Shown: positions 50,547 through 60,583 of the stretch, piece after piece
Position numbering within the stretch: position 1 is the stretch's first letter
How the letters are laid out: the number at the start of each line of letters is the position of its first letter
NCBI GenBank assembly: GCA_964291505.2
Contig: OZ220216.1
Coordinates: 558,001-622,000, forward strand
Direction: 5' to 3'
Source: Kistimonas sp964291505
GTDB lineage: Bacteria > Pseudomonadota > Gammaproteobacteria > Pseudomonadales > Endozoicomonadaceae
DNA length: 64,000 nt
The notes under the pieces: generated by a model
What the model was told of the DNA's origin: nothing
The model's database searches: none
The model's input: only the letters and a program-made list of their open reading frames with translations
Program-made: the position numbers and the translations under genes

Positions 50547-53027
50547 TCAGAATATTTCGTCTGGGTTGAACGTTTCGGTCTCCAGTGCAGGCATCTGTTC
50601 ATCGGACACGTCTGCCTTTGGCGCCTTTTCTGTACGGAATATCTCAAAAATGGCATTCGGATCATCGGGGCGCGCGGGTTTGCCGGTTTCCGGATTGATC
50701 TTGATAGTCGTTATGCCTGCCGGCTGTGGCAGATAGGATTCGGGTACGTCTTTTAGTGCAGTGCGCATGAATTCTACCCACATCGGCAGTGCGGCATTGG
50801 CGCCGTATTCCCAGCGTCCCAGCGGCCGCGGTTGGTCAAAGCCAAGCCAGACGGTTGCCAGTAGGTCAGGATTGTAGCCGGCAAACCAGACATCTTTCTG
50901 GTCATTGGTTGTCCCGGTCTTGCCCGCCAGGTCATCACGCTTGAGCGCCAGGGCGCGACGTCCAGTCCCCTTGCGAATAACATCCTGCATGATGCTGTTG
51001 ATGATGTAGTTGACCCGCTCTCCCATTACCCGTTCCGCGTAGTTGATATTGAACGGCGCACTGGTCGGCAGTGCTGACATCAGGGCAAAGTCATTGATGG
51101 TGCTGGCAATGGTCGGTGACAGAGTTTCATTAGGAATCAGATCGCTGATGGCCTGTTCTGCATCCGGCTGACTTTTGTGAATGTCCGAGCAATCCCGGCA
51201 GGCTATCGGCGGATTTGCTACGTAGATGGTTTCTTCGAGTCGGTCGATTCTTTCGATCAAGTGGGGTTCAACGCGGAAACCGCCGTTGGCAAGAATGGCA
51301 TAGCTGGTTGTGAGTTCCAGAGGGGTGACGTCAGCACTTCCCAGCGATAGAGAGAGATTTCGCGGCAGTTTATCCCGCGGCAGACCGAGTTTATCCAAAT
51401 AGTCCAGTGTGCGTTGGATGCCGGTACGTTGTAATACGCGGATGGATACCAGGTTTCGGGAGCGATAGAGCCCTTTCCGCAGCCGGGTAGGACCATAGAA
51501 TTTCATGTTGTCATTCTGTGGCCGCCAATGGCTCTCCAGTTTGTCATCACTGAAGACGATGGGGGCATCGTTGATCAGGGTGGCTGCGGTCATGCCATTG
51601 GCGATGGCGGCACTGTAGACAAAGGGTTTGAAAGCTGAACCGGCCTGACGGCTGGCCTGGGTGACCCGGTTGTATTTACTGTCGTAGAAGTTGAAACCAC
51701 CAACCAGTGCTTCAATTGCGCCGTTTTTGGGCGAGATGGCAATCAGCGCAGCCTGCACATCTGGAATTTGGCTCAGTCGGTAGCTGCCATCCGGCTGTTG
51801 TCTGACGCGGATAAGATCGCCCACGGAAAGGGCATCTTCCGGTTTTTTGGGTTTAGGCCCCTGCCGGTTGACGGTGATATAAGAGCGAGCCCACTCAACA
51901 CCTGTCCAGGGTAGCTGTGCTGTTTCGCCTTTCTTGAACAGAATCTCAGTGGTGTCGCCGGTGAAGCCAGTGACTATGGCAGGTTTGAGTTGGCCGACAC
52001 GACTGGTGCTGATGAGTGCTTGGTGCCAGTTGGCTGGCGAATCCCCAAGCTGGGCTTCCGGGCCACGATAGCCGTGACGTTCGTCATAAGCCTGAATGCC
52101 ATGATCAATGGCCTTGTTTGCCGCCATCTGATCCTGACTGTTGACGGTGGTATAGATTTCATAGCCGTCGGTATAGGCTTCCTGTCCAAATTGCTCGACT
52201 ACTTCCTGGCGAACCATTTCTGCTACATAAGGTGCTTCAAGCTCAATGGGCAAGCCATGGTATTGGGCGGTGACCGGTTGTTCGATAGCCGCTTGCATGT
52301 CTTGCTCAGAGATATAACCCAGGTCATGCATCCGGGACAATATCCAGTCTCTCCGGATCAGGGCGCGACGAGGATTGGCAAGCGGGTTGTAGCGGGAAGG
52401 CGCTTTGGGCAGGCCGGCAATCATGGCCATCTCGGCCAGTGTGAGTTCACTGGAGTGCTTGCCATAGTAAACCTGTGCAGCGGCTTCGACGCCATAGGCT
52501 CTGTTGCCGAGGTAAATCTTATTTAGATACAGCTCAAGAATCTCGTTCTTGCTTAGTTTTCTTTCGATTTCCAGTGCCAGCAGGATTTCATTGAACTTGC
52601 GGGAGAAAACACGTTCATGGCTGAGAAAGAAGTTTTTGGCAACCTGCATGGTGATGGTGCTGCCGCCTGACTTGATCTTGCCAGTGGAAACTAGCTGAAC
52701 GGTGGCGCGAAGGAGCCCCATGACATCGACGCCATTGTGGGAGTAAAAGCGGTCATCTTCTGCAGCCAGAAACGCTTTAATCAGCGGTCTTGGCAGGTCT
52801 TCATACTGGATAGGGGTTCGGCGTTTTTCACCGAACTCGGCAATCAGTTTGTCATCTGCCGAAAATACGCGTAGAGGGGTTTGCAGGCGGATGTCTCTCA
52901 AGCTGTCGACTGAAGGGAGCGCCGGACTCAGATAGAGAAAGACGCTGGCGGAAATGAGTAGTGCACCACAAAATGCAGCAATGCCGCACCATAAGCCAAA
53001 TTTCGCCAGTTTTACCGCTGTCTTCAT
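50547..53027 (-). CDS. mrcA: penicillin-binding protein 1A
   Basis: 826 residues, bifunctional peptidoglycan synthase (ponA in Pseudomonas). A short cytoplasmic start and one membrane helix (about 12-32). The GT51 transglycosylase domain has AFLAAEDDRFYSHNGVD, GGSTITMQVAKNFFLSHER and the KFNEILLALEIERKLSKNEI segment. The transpeptidase domain carries SxxK in RQAGSAFKPFVYS, SRN in LYRSRNLVS and KTG in LAGKTGTTNDQKD. An OB-like insert lies between them. It is divergent from pilMNOPQ, as in Pseudomonas. Confidence 0.96.
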   Translation of the reverse strand: MKTAVKLAKFGLWCGIAAFCGALLISASVFLYLSPALPSVDSLRDIRLQTPLRVFSADDKLIAEFGEKRRTPIQYEDLPRPLIKAFLAAEDDRFYSHNGVDVMGLLRATVQLVSTGKIKSGGSTITMQVAKNFFLSHERVFSRKFNEILLALEIERKLSKNEILELYLNKIYLGNRAYGVEAAAQVYYGKHSSELTLAEMAMIAGLPKAPSRYNPLANPRRALIRRDWILSRMHDLGYISEQDMQAAIEQPVTAQYHGLPIELEAPYVAEMVRQEVVEQFGQEAYTDGYEIYTTVNSQDQMAANKAIDHGIQAYDERHGYRGPEAQLGDSPANWHQALISTSRVGQLKPAIVTGFTGDTTEILFKKGETAQLPWTGVEWARSYITVNRQGPKPKKPEDALSVGDLIRVRQQPDGSYRLSQIPDVQAALIAISPKNGAIEALVGGFNFYDSKYNRVTQASRQAGSAFKPFVYSAAIANGMTAATLINDAPIVFSDDKLESHWRPQNDNMKFYGPTRLRKGLYRSRNLVSIRVLQRTGIQRTLDYLDKLGLPRDKLPRNLSLSLGSADVTPLELTTSYAILANGGFRVEPHLIERIDRLEETIYVANPPIACRDCSDIHKSQPDAEQAISDLIPNETLSPTIASTINDFALMSALPTSAPFNINYAERVMGERVNYIINSIMQDVIRKGTGRRALALKRDDLAGKTGTTNDQKDVWFAGYNPDLLATVWLGFDQPRPLGRWEYGANAALPMWVEFMRTALKDVPESYLPQPAGITTIKINPETGKPARPDDPNAIFEIFRTEKAPKADVSDEQMPALETETFNPDEIF

Positions 53028-53213
53028 AATTTCTTCAGTTAAATTAGGGGGTTACGCTTCTTTCAAGTGTCGTCGGGTGTGAAAGAGAGGACATTATAAG
53101 CCTGTGGCACCCCGATAGCACAATTGCGCTCATGTGCAGTCTGTTATTTAATGAAAAAGGTAACATAAGATAATGATATAAAAAGATATACTAACACTTA
53201 CGGGATAAAAACA

Positions 53214-54278
53214 GTGCTGGGGCTGCTGAATAAGAAATCGAACTCCCTTCTGGGGATTGATATCAGTTCCACATCCGTGAAGTTACTGGAGCTGAGTCGG
53301 GGCAGCAAACAGTACAAGGTTGAGGCCTACGCCGTGGAGCCTCTACCGCCGAATGCGGTTGTCGACAAGAATATTAATGATCTTGACGCTGTGGGTGAGG
53401 CGATCAAGAAGCTTGTGTCCAAATCCCGAACTTCTCTCAAGAATGCGGCGGTTGCCGTTTCCGGTGCGGCCGTTATCACCAAAACCATCGATATGGACGC
53501 GAGCCTGAGTGATGATGACATGGAAAGTCAGATCATGGTTGAGGCTGATCAGTATATTCCCTATCCGCTTGATGAAGTCGCTATCGACTTTGAAGTGCAG
53601 GGAGCTCACGAGAATAACCCGGGAACCGCTGAAGTGCTGATTGCGGCCTGTCGTCGCGAAAATGTTGAGATGCGCGAGGCTGTGCTGGATCTGGCGGGTT
53701 TGGCTGCCAAGATTGTGGATATCGAAGCCTATGCCATGGAGAGGGCCTTTGAAATGGTCCTGCCTCAGCTGAATGCCGGTGCAGCTGATCCTACTGTTGC
53801 GGTGATGGATATTGGCGCGACCATGACAACCTTGAGTGTGTTGCAAGACAGTAAAACAATCTATACACGTGAGCAGATGTTTGGCGGCCGTCAACTGACC
53901 GAAGAAATTCAACGTCGATATGGATTGAGCGCAGAAGAATCAGGGTTGGCCAAGAAAACCAATGATTTGCCAGATGATTACGGTCCCGAGGTGCTTGAGC
54001 CCTTCAAGGATGCAGTGGTGCAGCAGGTTTCCCGCAGTCTTCAGTTCTTTTATTCAGCCAGCCACTATAACGATGTTGACTGCATTGTGCTCGCCGGCGG
54101 AACGGCGTCTACGACGGGGCTGGCCCAGTTAATTGAAGAAAAGATTGGTACGCCCTGTGTCGTGGCTAACCCATTTGCCGATATGGCTGTTGCCAGTCGT
54201 GTAAATGCCAGTGCACTGACTAATGATGCCCCGGCGATGATGATCGCCTGCGGTCTGGCCATGAGGAGCTTTGACTGA
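53214..54278 (+). CDS. pilM: type IV pilus inner-membrane platform protein PilM
   Basis: 354 residues from GTG 53214. Actin-like ATPase fold: SLLGIDISSTSVKLLELSRG at the start (phosphate-1 loop), VAVMDIGATMTTLSVL in the middle and DCIVLAGGTASTTGL later. PilM is cytoplasmic and binds the N-terminal tail of PilN. First of five pil genes; its stop overlaps the pilN start by one base. Confidence 0.96.
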   Translation: MLGLLNKKSNSLLGIDISSTSVKLLELSRGSKQYKVEAYAVEPLPPNAVVDKNINDLDAVGEAIKKLVSKSRTSLKNAAVAVSGAAVITKTIDMDASLSDDDMESQIMVEADQYIPYPLDEVAIDFEVQGAHENNPGTAEVLIAACRRENVEMREAVLDLAGLAAKIVDIEAYAMERAFEMVLPQLNAGAADPTVAVMDIGATMTTLSVLQDSKTIYTREQMFGGRQLTEEIQRRYGLSAEESGLAKKTNDLPDDYGPEVLEPFKDAVVQQVSRSLQFFYSASHYNDVDCIVLAGGTASTTGLAQLIEEKIGTPCVVANPFADMAVASRVNASALTNDAPAMMIACGLAMRSFD

Positions 54279-54829
54279 TGGCAAAGATTAACCTGCTGCC
54301 CTGGCGAGAGGAGCTGCGCCAGGAACGGAAGCAGCGTTTTCTCATCATGTTAGGCGTGTCCGCAGTTACATCACTTGTTTTGGTGTTCTTTGTGGGGGCT
54401 TATATTGATGGTCAGGTTGAGACCCAGCGCTCCAGGAATCAGTTTGTCCAGCAGGAAATCAATGGGCTGAATTCGCGTATTGCCGAAATCAAAAACTTGA
54501 AGAAGCGGCGTGAAGAGTTGCTGGAGCGGATGGGGGTTATTCAAAGTCTGCAGGGTAATCGCCCTGTTATCGTTCGGGTGTTTGATGAGTTGGTACGTGT
54601 GGCACCTGATGGCGTGTACTTCACGTTTCTAGACATGCGGGGCAGTAATATCACTTTAAAGGGGATTGCGGAATCCAATAATCGTATTTCCGCCCTAATG
54701 CGACAGTTTGATGAATCGGAATGGTTTGATAGTCCTAACCTAACGGCCGTTAAGGCTTTGGGGAATGGGCGTGGCAGCAGCTTTGATCTCACCGTGTTAC
54801 AGGTGACCCCCAAGCAGGAGGATGAATGA
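54278..54829 (+). CDS. pilN: type IV pilus assembly protein PilN
   Basis: 183 residues. It begins AKINLLPWREELRQERKQRF, the INLLPWR motif that binds PilM, then one membrane helix (about 22-44) and a periplasmic coiled coil plus ferredoxin-like domain. It joins PilO in the inner-membrane alignment complex. 4-base overlap with pilO. Confidence 0.96.
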   Translation: MAKINLLPWREELRQERKQRFLIMLGVSAVTSLVLVFFVGAYIDGQVETQRSRNQFVQQEINGLNSRIAEIKNLKKRREELLERMGVIQSLQGNRPVIVRVFDELVRVAPDGVYFTFLDMRGSNITLKGIAESNNRISALMRQFDESEWFDSPNLTAVKALGNGRGSSFDLTVLQVTPKQEDE

Positions 54830-55443
54830 TGAGCCTTGGGGAATCATTACAGAAAATCAATGAATTCGATATCAATGACCTAGATTTTGAAAATGTTGGG
54901 TCATGGCCACTGGGCGTCAAAGTTATTGCCTGTGTTTTGGTCTTTGTAGCCGTGGTTGGTTTGGGTTATCCCCTATATTTAAGCGATATGCAGAGTGATC
55001 TGGATCGTGTTGTCAGAAAGGAACGGCAGTTACGAGAAGAGTTTCAGACCAAGGCGTTTCAAGCTGCCAATGTTGAGGCCTACAAGCAGCAGATGGTGGA
55101 AATGGAAACGTCGTTTGGCGCGCTTTTGCGTCAGCTCCCCAGTGATACTGAAGTGCCGGGGCTATTGGAGGATATAACTTATTTGGGTGTTGGGTCAGGG
55201 TTGGAGTTTAATTTTATCAATCTTCAGCCGGAGGTTGTGAATGCTTTCTATATTGAGCTGCCGATCAGTATCAGCGTGAGGGGCGGGTATCATGATATTG
55301 GCAGCTTTGTCAGCGGGGTGGCCAATCTACCTCGAATTGTTACACTGCATGACTTCAAGCTGACTCCGGATCGGTCTGGTGGTGTTCTGACGATGCAGAT
55401 TCTGGCCAAGACCTATCGATACAACGATAAGGGAGACCAGTAA
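54826..55443 (+). CDS. pilO: type IV pilus assembly protein PilO
   Basis: 205 residues (204 if the second ATG is used). After an acidic start and one membrane helix (about 28-50) come a coiled coil (DLDRVVRKERQLREEFQTKA) and a ferredoxin-like periplasmic domain with the LPSDTEVPGLLEDITYLG segment. It pairs with PilN. One base overlap with pilP. Confidence 0.95.
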   Translation: MMSLGESLQKINEFDINDLDFENVGSWPLGVKVIACVLVFVAVVGLGYPLYLSDMQSDLDRVVRKERQLREEFQTKAFQAANVEAYKQQMVEMETSFGALLRQLPSDTEVPGLLEDITYLGVGSGLEFNFINLQPEVVNAFYIELPISISVRGGYHDIGSFVSGVANLPRIVTLHDFKLTPDRSGGVLTMQILAKTYRYNDKGDQ

Positions 55444-55967
55444 TGAAGCACGTGTTTACTGGGCTTGCTATTGTTTTTGGACTGATGTTGCTCACTGGTT
55501 GTTCAGGAGGCGCAAATCATGATGATCTGTCGCGCTTCATGGATGAGGTGAGGGCTAAACCAAAGGGGCAGATCAAACCGTTGCCAACGTTTACGCCTTA
55601 TGAAAGTTTTACTTATAGTGCGGGTGGCCTTAGAAGTCCATTTGAGCCCCCCATCAAAATTCAGGCGATCAAACAGCGGGTTAACAGTGATATCAAGCCA
55701 GATACCAACCGAGTGAAGCAGTTTTTGGAGAATTTTCCGGTTGATAGTTTTTCAATGGTGGGAACACTCAGCAATAGTGATGGTATTTGGGGGCTTGTTC
55801 GGACTGAAGGGAGTGTCTACCGGATTCGGGTGGGTGACTATATCGGTCGTAATCATGGACGCATTATCGCTATCACTGAAACAGGCATTCAGCTTCTTGA
55901 GATCATACCAAGCGGTCCGGAAAGTTGGGTAGAGCGTCCGAAAACATTGACCTTAACTGAGCAATAA
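55443..55967 (+). CDS. pilP: type IV pilus lipoprotein PilP
   Basis: 174 residues. Lipoprotein signal with lipobox LLTGC (Cys about 20), then a disordered linker and the beta-sandwich homology region with FSMVGTLSNSDGIWGLVRTE, YRIRVGDYIGRNHGRI. It links the PilNO complex to the secretin PilQ. Confidence 0.95.
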   Translation: MKHVFTGLAIVFGLMLLTGCSGGANHDDLSRFMDEVRAKPKGQIKPLPTFTPYESFTYSAGGLRSPFEPPIKIQAIKQRVNSDIKPDTNRVKQFLENFPVDSFSMVGTLSNSDGIWGLVRTEGSVYRIRVGDYIGRNHGRIIAITETGIQLLEIIPSGPESWVERPKTLTLTEQ

Positions 55968-56015
55968 CTACGGCCTGCTCAAGACATGCCGATAACAAAA
56001 ACAGAATTACGATAA

Positions 56016-58052
56016 ATGACAAGTGTGTGGGTAGGGCTGATGAAAATGAGATTGGGTTCTGCTGCTAGGGCAGCGGCGCTTTTTCTGGTTGTGGTGCTGA
56101 GTGGGATGTCATCCGCTTTTGCCGCTATTCTGGAAAGCATTGACGCCGCATCGTTACCGGGAGACAAGGTTGAACTAAAGCTAGAGTTTGATGGTAGGCC
56201 GCCTGAAATAAAAGGCTATACCATTGAGCAACCTGCCCGGATTGCTATTGACCTTTTGGGAACACTGAGCAATGTTCCCAAGTATAATGAGATTGGGTTT
56301 GCAAACGCCAGAAATGTGGCAGTGTTGGAAACCAACGAACGTACCCGTCTAATCGTTAGTCTTAATAACCCTACTGGCTATAGCACTCGCACTGAGGGAT
56401 CAAACCTCTATATCCTGATTGGTGATGGTAGGGAGGGAGTGGCTGACAGCTTCCCTGAGCCAGAATCAGGCTTGGAGGGAGCCCGAGGCCGTTATGGCGT
56501 CAAGGAAATCTCTGATATCAACTTCCATCGTGGTGAGGCTGGTGAAGGTAATATTGTTATCACCTTGGCCTCGTCGGATGCAACCATGGACTTGGATGAG
56601 AAAGGTGGACGGTTGGAGCTTTCTTTTCCTGGCGTGAGTCTTCCGGAGGGGTTGAATAACCGCTTGGACGTTGTGGATTTCGCTACGCCGGTAAAGTTTA
56701 TTGATGCCAGGGTTCGTGATGGCAATGCCTTTGTCGTGATTGAGCCTGAGGGTGAGTATGATTATCTGGCATGGCAGACTGAAAATAAATTGACTGTCAG
56801 TGTTAAACCTTTGACAAAAGAAGAGTCGGAGCAGCTCAAGAAAGAGCGTTTCGCTTATGAGGGGGAGAAACTTTCCCTGAACTTTCAGGATATTGAAGTA
56901 CGCTCTGTCCTTCAGCTTATTGCAGACTTCAAAGATCTTAATCTTGTGGCCAGTGATACAGTGGGTGGAAATGTCACACTCCGTTTGAAGAATGTACCTT
57001 GGGATCAGGCGCTGGATATCGTGTTGAAATCCAAGGGGCTGGATAAGCGTTTGGAGAGTAATGTTCTGACGGTTGCTCCTGCAGAAGAGCTGGCTGCCCG
57101 GGAGCGTCAGGAATTAGAATCAAAGCAACAGATTGATGAGCTGGCACCACTTGTTAGTCAAATTCTGCAGATTAATTATGCGAGTGCTGATGAGATCGCT
57201 TCAGTATTACTCGGTGGCGAGGGAAACCGGACCTTGTCTGAGCGTGGCAGTGTCCAGGTTGTAGAGCGCACGAATAGTTTGCTGATTCAGGAAACCCGTG
57301 AAAAGCTGGATGCTATTTTGGATCTCGTTGAAAAGATTGATATCCCTGTCAAGCAGGTCCAGATTGAGGCGCGAATTGTTACTGCAGATACCAGTTTTGA
57401 AAAAAATATTGGTGTTAAGTGGAGTGGCAGCAAAGGACAGGATGGCGACAAGAACAAAATCGATAATATGTTCGTTGACCTCAGTACGGCCGGTTCCAGT
57501 GGTTTTACGTGGGGATTTGTCACCGATAATACGACATTGAGTCTTGAGCTTTCAGCCTTGGAAGCTGACGGTGGTGGAGAGGTGATCTCGCAGCCCAAGA
57601 TTGTCACATCCGATAAACAAAAAGCGACCATTAAAAATGGTACCGAGATTCCTTATCAGGAAGCGTCATCCAGCGGTGCCACCAGTACTTCGTTCAAAGA
57701 AGCGGTTTTGTCTCTGGAGGTGACTCCTCAGATTACGCCAGATGGCCGGGTTATTATGGATATCAAAGTGACGAATGACTCGGTTAAGAGTACAGGGGGG
57801 GATGCCAGTTCGGTGCCGTCAATTGATAAGAACGAAGTTCAGACCAAAGTACTTGTTAACGATGGTGAGACATTGGTAATTGGGGGCATTTTCAATAATA
57901 TACAAACTCAGGGTAAGTCAAAGGTTCCGCTATTGGGGGACCTGCCTGGGGTGGGGAAACTATTTAGTCGTACAACAAAGTCCAATATTAAAAAAGAAGT
58001 CTTGATTTTTATTACCCCTAAGATTATTTCTGACACACTAGCTTTGCGCTGA
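56016..58052 (+). CDS. pilQ: type IV pilus outer-membrane secretin PilQ
   Basis: 678 residues. Signal peptide ends near SSAFA. AMIN domains that bind peptidoglycan (about 40-270) precede the N0/N1 domains (YEGEKLSLNFQDIEVRSVLQ; VERTNSLLIQETREKL) and the C-terminal secretin channel (KVPLLGDLPGVGKLFSRT near the end). It forms the gated pore for the pilus. ATG 56016 is used; 56040 (MKMRLGS) would also give a complete signal peptide. Stop overlaps aroK by one base. Confidence 0.96.
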   Translation: MTSVWVGLMKMRLGSAARAAALFLVVVLSGMSSAFAAILESIDAASLPGDKVELKLEFDGRPPEIKGYTIEQPARIAIDLLGTLSNVPKYNEIGFANARNVAVLETNERTRLIVSLNNPTGYSTRTEGSNLYILIGDGREGVADSFPEPESGLEGARGRYGVKEISDINFHRGEAGEGNIVITLASSDATMDLDEKGGRLELSFPGVSLPEGLNNRLDVVDFATPVKFIDARVRDGNAFVVIEPEGEYDYLAWQTENKLTVSVKPLTKEESEQLKKERFAYEGEKLSLNFQDIEVRSVLQLIADFKDLNLVASDTVGGNVTLRLKNVPWDQALDIVLKSKGLDKRLESNVLTVAPAEELAARERQELESKQQIDELAPLVSQILQINYASADEIASVLLGGEGNRTLSERGSVQVVERTNSLLIQETREKLDAILDLVEKIDIPVKQVQIEARIVTADTSFEKNIGVKWSGSKGQDGDKNKIDNMFVDLSTAGSSGFTWGFVTDNTTLSLELSALEADGGGEVISQPKIVTSDKQKATIKNGTEIPYQEASSSGATSTSFKEAVLSLEVTPQITPDGRVIMDIKVTNDSVKSTGGDASSVPSIDKNEVQTKVLVNDGETLVIGGIFNNIQTQGKSKVPLLGDLPGVGKLFSRTTKSNIKKEVLIFITPKIISDTLALR

Positions 58053-58573
58053 TGGGTTATATGCAGTCACGGATTATCTACCTGGTCGGACCGATGGGGG
58101 CAGGCAAAAGCACCATCGGTCGCCTGCTCGCCAACGAGCTAAGACTCTCCTTCACGGATACTGATCAGGAGATTGAGGCCCGTTGTGGGGCAGAAATTGC
58201 CTGGATTTTCGATGTGGAAGGTGAAGAAGGGTTTCGGAAGCGCGAAGCCGAGGTGTTGCGGGATCTCAGTCAGCAGCCTGCACAAATTATTGCAACGGGC
58301 GGTGGGACAGTGATGTATTCTGAGAACCGGAAGATTATCAGTACCACTGGTTTTGTGGTTTTTCTGGACGCTGCGGTCGATACGCTGGTCCGGCGCATGG
58401 AAAAGGACAAAAGTAGGCCGTTGCTGCAGAAGCCAAACCGAGACGAAGTGATCCGAGACCTTTATGCCGAGCGTGAACCGGTCTATCGCGAGTTGGCCGA
58501 CGTGGTGGTTTCGACCAGCCGTGGTAACCCCCGTCAGGTGGTAAACAAAATTATCGATGCCCTGAATCAGTGA
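58052..58573 (+). CDS. aroK: shikimate kinase
   Basis: 173 residues. P-loop GPMGAGKSTIGRLLA near residue 12, substrate-binding FTDTDQEIEAR and EEGFRKREAEVL, ATGGGTVM, and the lid RPLLQK. It phosphorylates shikimate in aromatic amino-acid synthesis. The pilQ-aroK-aroB order is the standard Pseudomonas and enteric arrangement. Confidence 0.96.
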   Translation: MGYMQSRIIYLVGPMGAGKSTIGRLLANELRLSFTDTDQEIEARCGAEIAWIFDVEGEEGFRKREAEVLRDLSQQPAQIIATGGGTVMYSENRKIISTTGFVVFLDAAVDTLVRRMEKDKSRPLLQKPNRDEVIRDLYAEREPVYRELADVVVSTSRGNPRQVVNKIIDALNQ

Positions 58574-58588
58574 TTATCGAGGTTGTGG

Positions 58589-59668
58589 ATGAAAACGCTG
58601 ACTGTTGATCTGGGGGATCGATCCTACCCGATCTATACCGGTTCTGATCTGATTTCTTGCTCTGAACTCTATACGCCTCACATTCGTGGCCGAGATATCG
58701 CGATTGTCACAAACGAGACTGTAGCCCCGCTGTATTTGTCACAGGTCAGGCAGGCACTTGCAGGTTTCAACGTTATTGATGTTGTTTTGCCCGATGGTGA
58801 GCAGTGGAAAACGCTGGATACTGTCAATCGTATCTTTGATCACCTTCTGGAAGCGCGCCACACAAGAACCACCACACTGATTGCATTGGGTGGTGGCGTT
58901 GTGGGCGATATGACCGGCTTTGCCGCTGCCTGCTATCAGCGAGGGGTCGATTTTATTCAGGTGCCAACAACACTGTTGTCTCAGGTTGATTCTTCTGTCG
59001 GTGGAAAGACCGGTGTGAATCATCCGCTGGGTAAGAATATGATTGGCGCATTCCATCAGCCAAACTGTGTGATTGCGGATATCTCTACGCTGAACACCTT
59101 GCCGGATAATGAGTTATCAGCCGGTTTGGCTGAGGTGATCAAGTATGGGCTGATTTGTGATAGCAATTTCTATCAATGGCTTCAGGACAATATGACTGGC
59201 CTGCTGGCACGCCAGCCGGAGCTGTTGACTGAAGCCGTTATTCGCTCCTGTGAGAACAAAGCCAAGGTTGTTTCAGAGGATGAAAAAGAGTCAGGACGGC
59301 GTGCCATTCTTAATCTGGGGCATACCTTCGGGCATGCTATCGAAACGCATCAGGGCTATGGAAAATGGCTGCATGGTGAAGCTGTAGCGACCGGCATGAT
59401 TATGGCTGCCGATCTTTCTGCCAGACAGGGCTGGGTTGATAGCAATGAAATTCAGCGGCTTGCCGTGTTGCTGGAGTCTGCCCGGTTGCCGGTAAGGCCG
59501 CCATCGGATATGTCTGCGAATGACTTCCTCTCCCTGATGCGAGTTGATAAAAAGGTGTTGGATGGCACATTGCGGCTGGTATTGCTGAAAGCTGTGGGTG
59601 ATGCGGTGGTTACGTCTGATTTCTCAGCGGACTACCTCGATTCAACCCTCGCAGAATTTGTCGATTAA
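58589..59668 (+). CDS. aroB: 3-dehydroquinate synthase
   Basis: 359 residues from ATG 58589 (MKTLTVDLGDRSYPIYTG); a TTG six bases earlier is less likely. NAD-binding and active-site features: IALGGGVVGDMTGFAA, VPTTLLSQVDSSVGGKTGVN (20 residues), and metal ligands in LAEVIKYG, NLGHTFGHAIE and LHGEAVATGM. It cyclises DAHP, step 2 of the shikimate pathway. The damX gene that usually follows in Pseudomonas is not here; about 240 bases without a gene follow. Confidence 0.96.
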   Translation: MKTLTVDLGDRSYPIYTGSDLISCSELYTPHIRGRDIAIVTNETVAPLYLSQVRQALAGFNVIDVVLPDGEQWKTLDTVNRIFDHLLEARHTRTTTLIALGGGVVGDMTGFAAACYQRGVDFIQVPTTLLSQVDSSVGGKTGVNHPLGKNMIGAFHQPNCVIADISTLNTLPDNELSAGLAEVIKYGLICDSNFYQWLQDNMTGLLARQPELLTEAVIRSCENKAKVVSEDEKESGRRAILNLGHTFGHAIETHQGYGKWLHGEAVATGMIMAADLSARQGWVDSNEIQRLAVLLESARLPVRPPSDMSANDFLSLMRVDKKVLDGTLRLVLLKAVGDAVVTSDFSADYLDSTLAEFVD

Positions 59669-59908
59669 ATCGTCATTTTCCTCTGGCAAGGCTGCTGATT
59701 GATTCAGTCTTGCCCTTCTTCCCGTTGCTTTTCTGTATTGATATTCCGAACTTTTAAGATAAAGCCATACAGTTGCTTCGGTATTTAGTGCAAACTGGTC
59801 AGGCGAGTGTATAGATTGATGTATACGTCAAAGTGGTAATAGTTGCGGCAGATCGTATTTACATGGAATGTACTTTGGTTTCCCATCGGCTATGGCTGGC
59901 AATAATGG

Positions 59909-60535
59909 CTATTCCAAGGCTGCCGTTACTGCAAAAAATGTTTGAAGACCGGTTAAAACATGGGTTACTGCCAGGGAGGCAACAATAATCCCCATGATTC
60001 GACTCATCACTGCAGAAGCCGCGATACTGATCCATCGTGAAAAAAAACAAGCCAGCAGTAAAATCACCAGGGTGGCCAGCAAAATTGTCAGCATGCTCAG
60101 TGCTGTCAGAATTTGCTCATATAGCTGAAAGCGATCTTTTTCCGTTAACATCACTGCGGCCAGTAAGGCACCGGGGCTCGCTATGGAAGGAATGGCGAGA
60201 GGGAAGACCGCAGTCTGCTCACTGTTTTTTAATGACTTGAGTTCGGATTCGGGTTTGGCGTCACCAAACAGCATAGTCAGTGCAAAGAGAAATAAAACAA
60301 TACCGCCAGCCACCTGAAAGGCAGACAACGGAATCTTTGAGGCCGTTAACACAAACTCGCCAGCCACAATAAACGCCAGCAAAATTAATGCAGCGATGGC
60401 GCAGGACTTTATCGCCACCATGATTCTATCGCGTAGCTGCAGTGACAGTGTCACAGCAAGGAATACCGGAACGGTACCGATAGGGTCTATGGCCGCAAAA
60501 AAGAAAATCAGGTTTTGTATAAAGGTTTCTGCCAT
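59909..60535 (-). CDS. MarC-family integral membrane protein
   Basis: 208 residues from ATG 60535 (MAETFIQNLIFFFAAIDPIG). Six hydrophobic segments; the family motif AAIDPIGTVPVFLAVT is at the start, and SGAFLAGGIVLF-like AFQVAGGIVLFLFALTML and PLAIPSIASPGALLAAVML follow. The family's transport role is not established despite its name. It is on the opposite strand to aroB and gltB. Confidence 0.88.
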   Translation of the reverse strand: MAETFIQNLIFFFAAIDPIGTVPVFLAVTLSLQLRDRIMVAIKSCAIAALILLAFIVAGEFVLTASKIPLSAFQVAGGIVLFLFALTMLFGDAKPESELKSLKNSEQTAVFPLAIPSIASPGALLAAVMLTEKDRFQLYEQILTALSMLTILLATLVILLLACFFSRWISIAASAVMSRIMGIIVASLAVTHVLTGLQTFFAVTAALE

Positions 60536-60583
60536 CGCAGTGATCACGATAAATGCAGGTGGTTATCTATAAAGCGTGAGTCG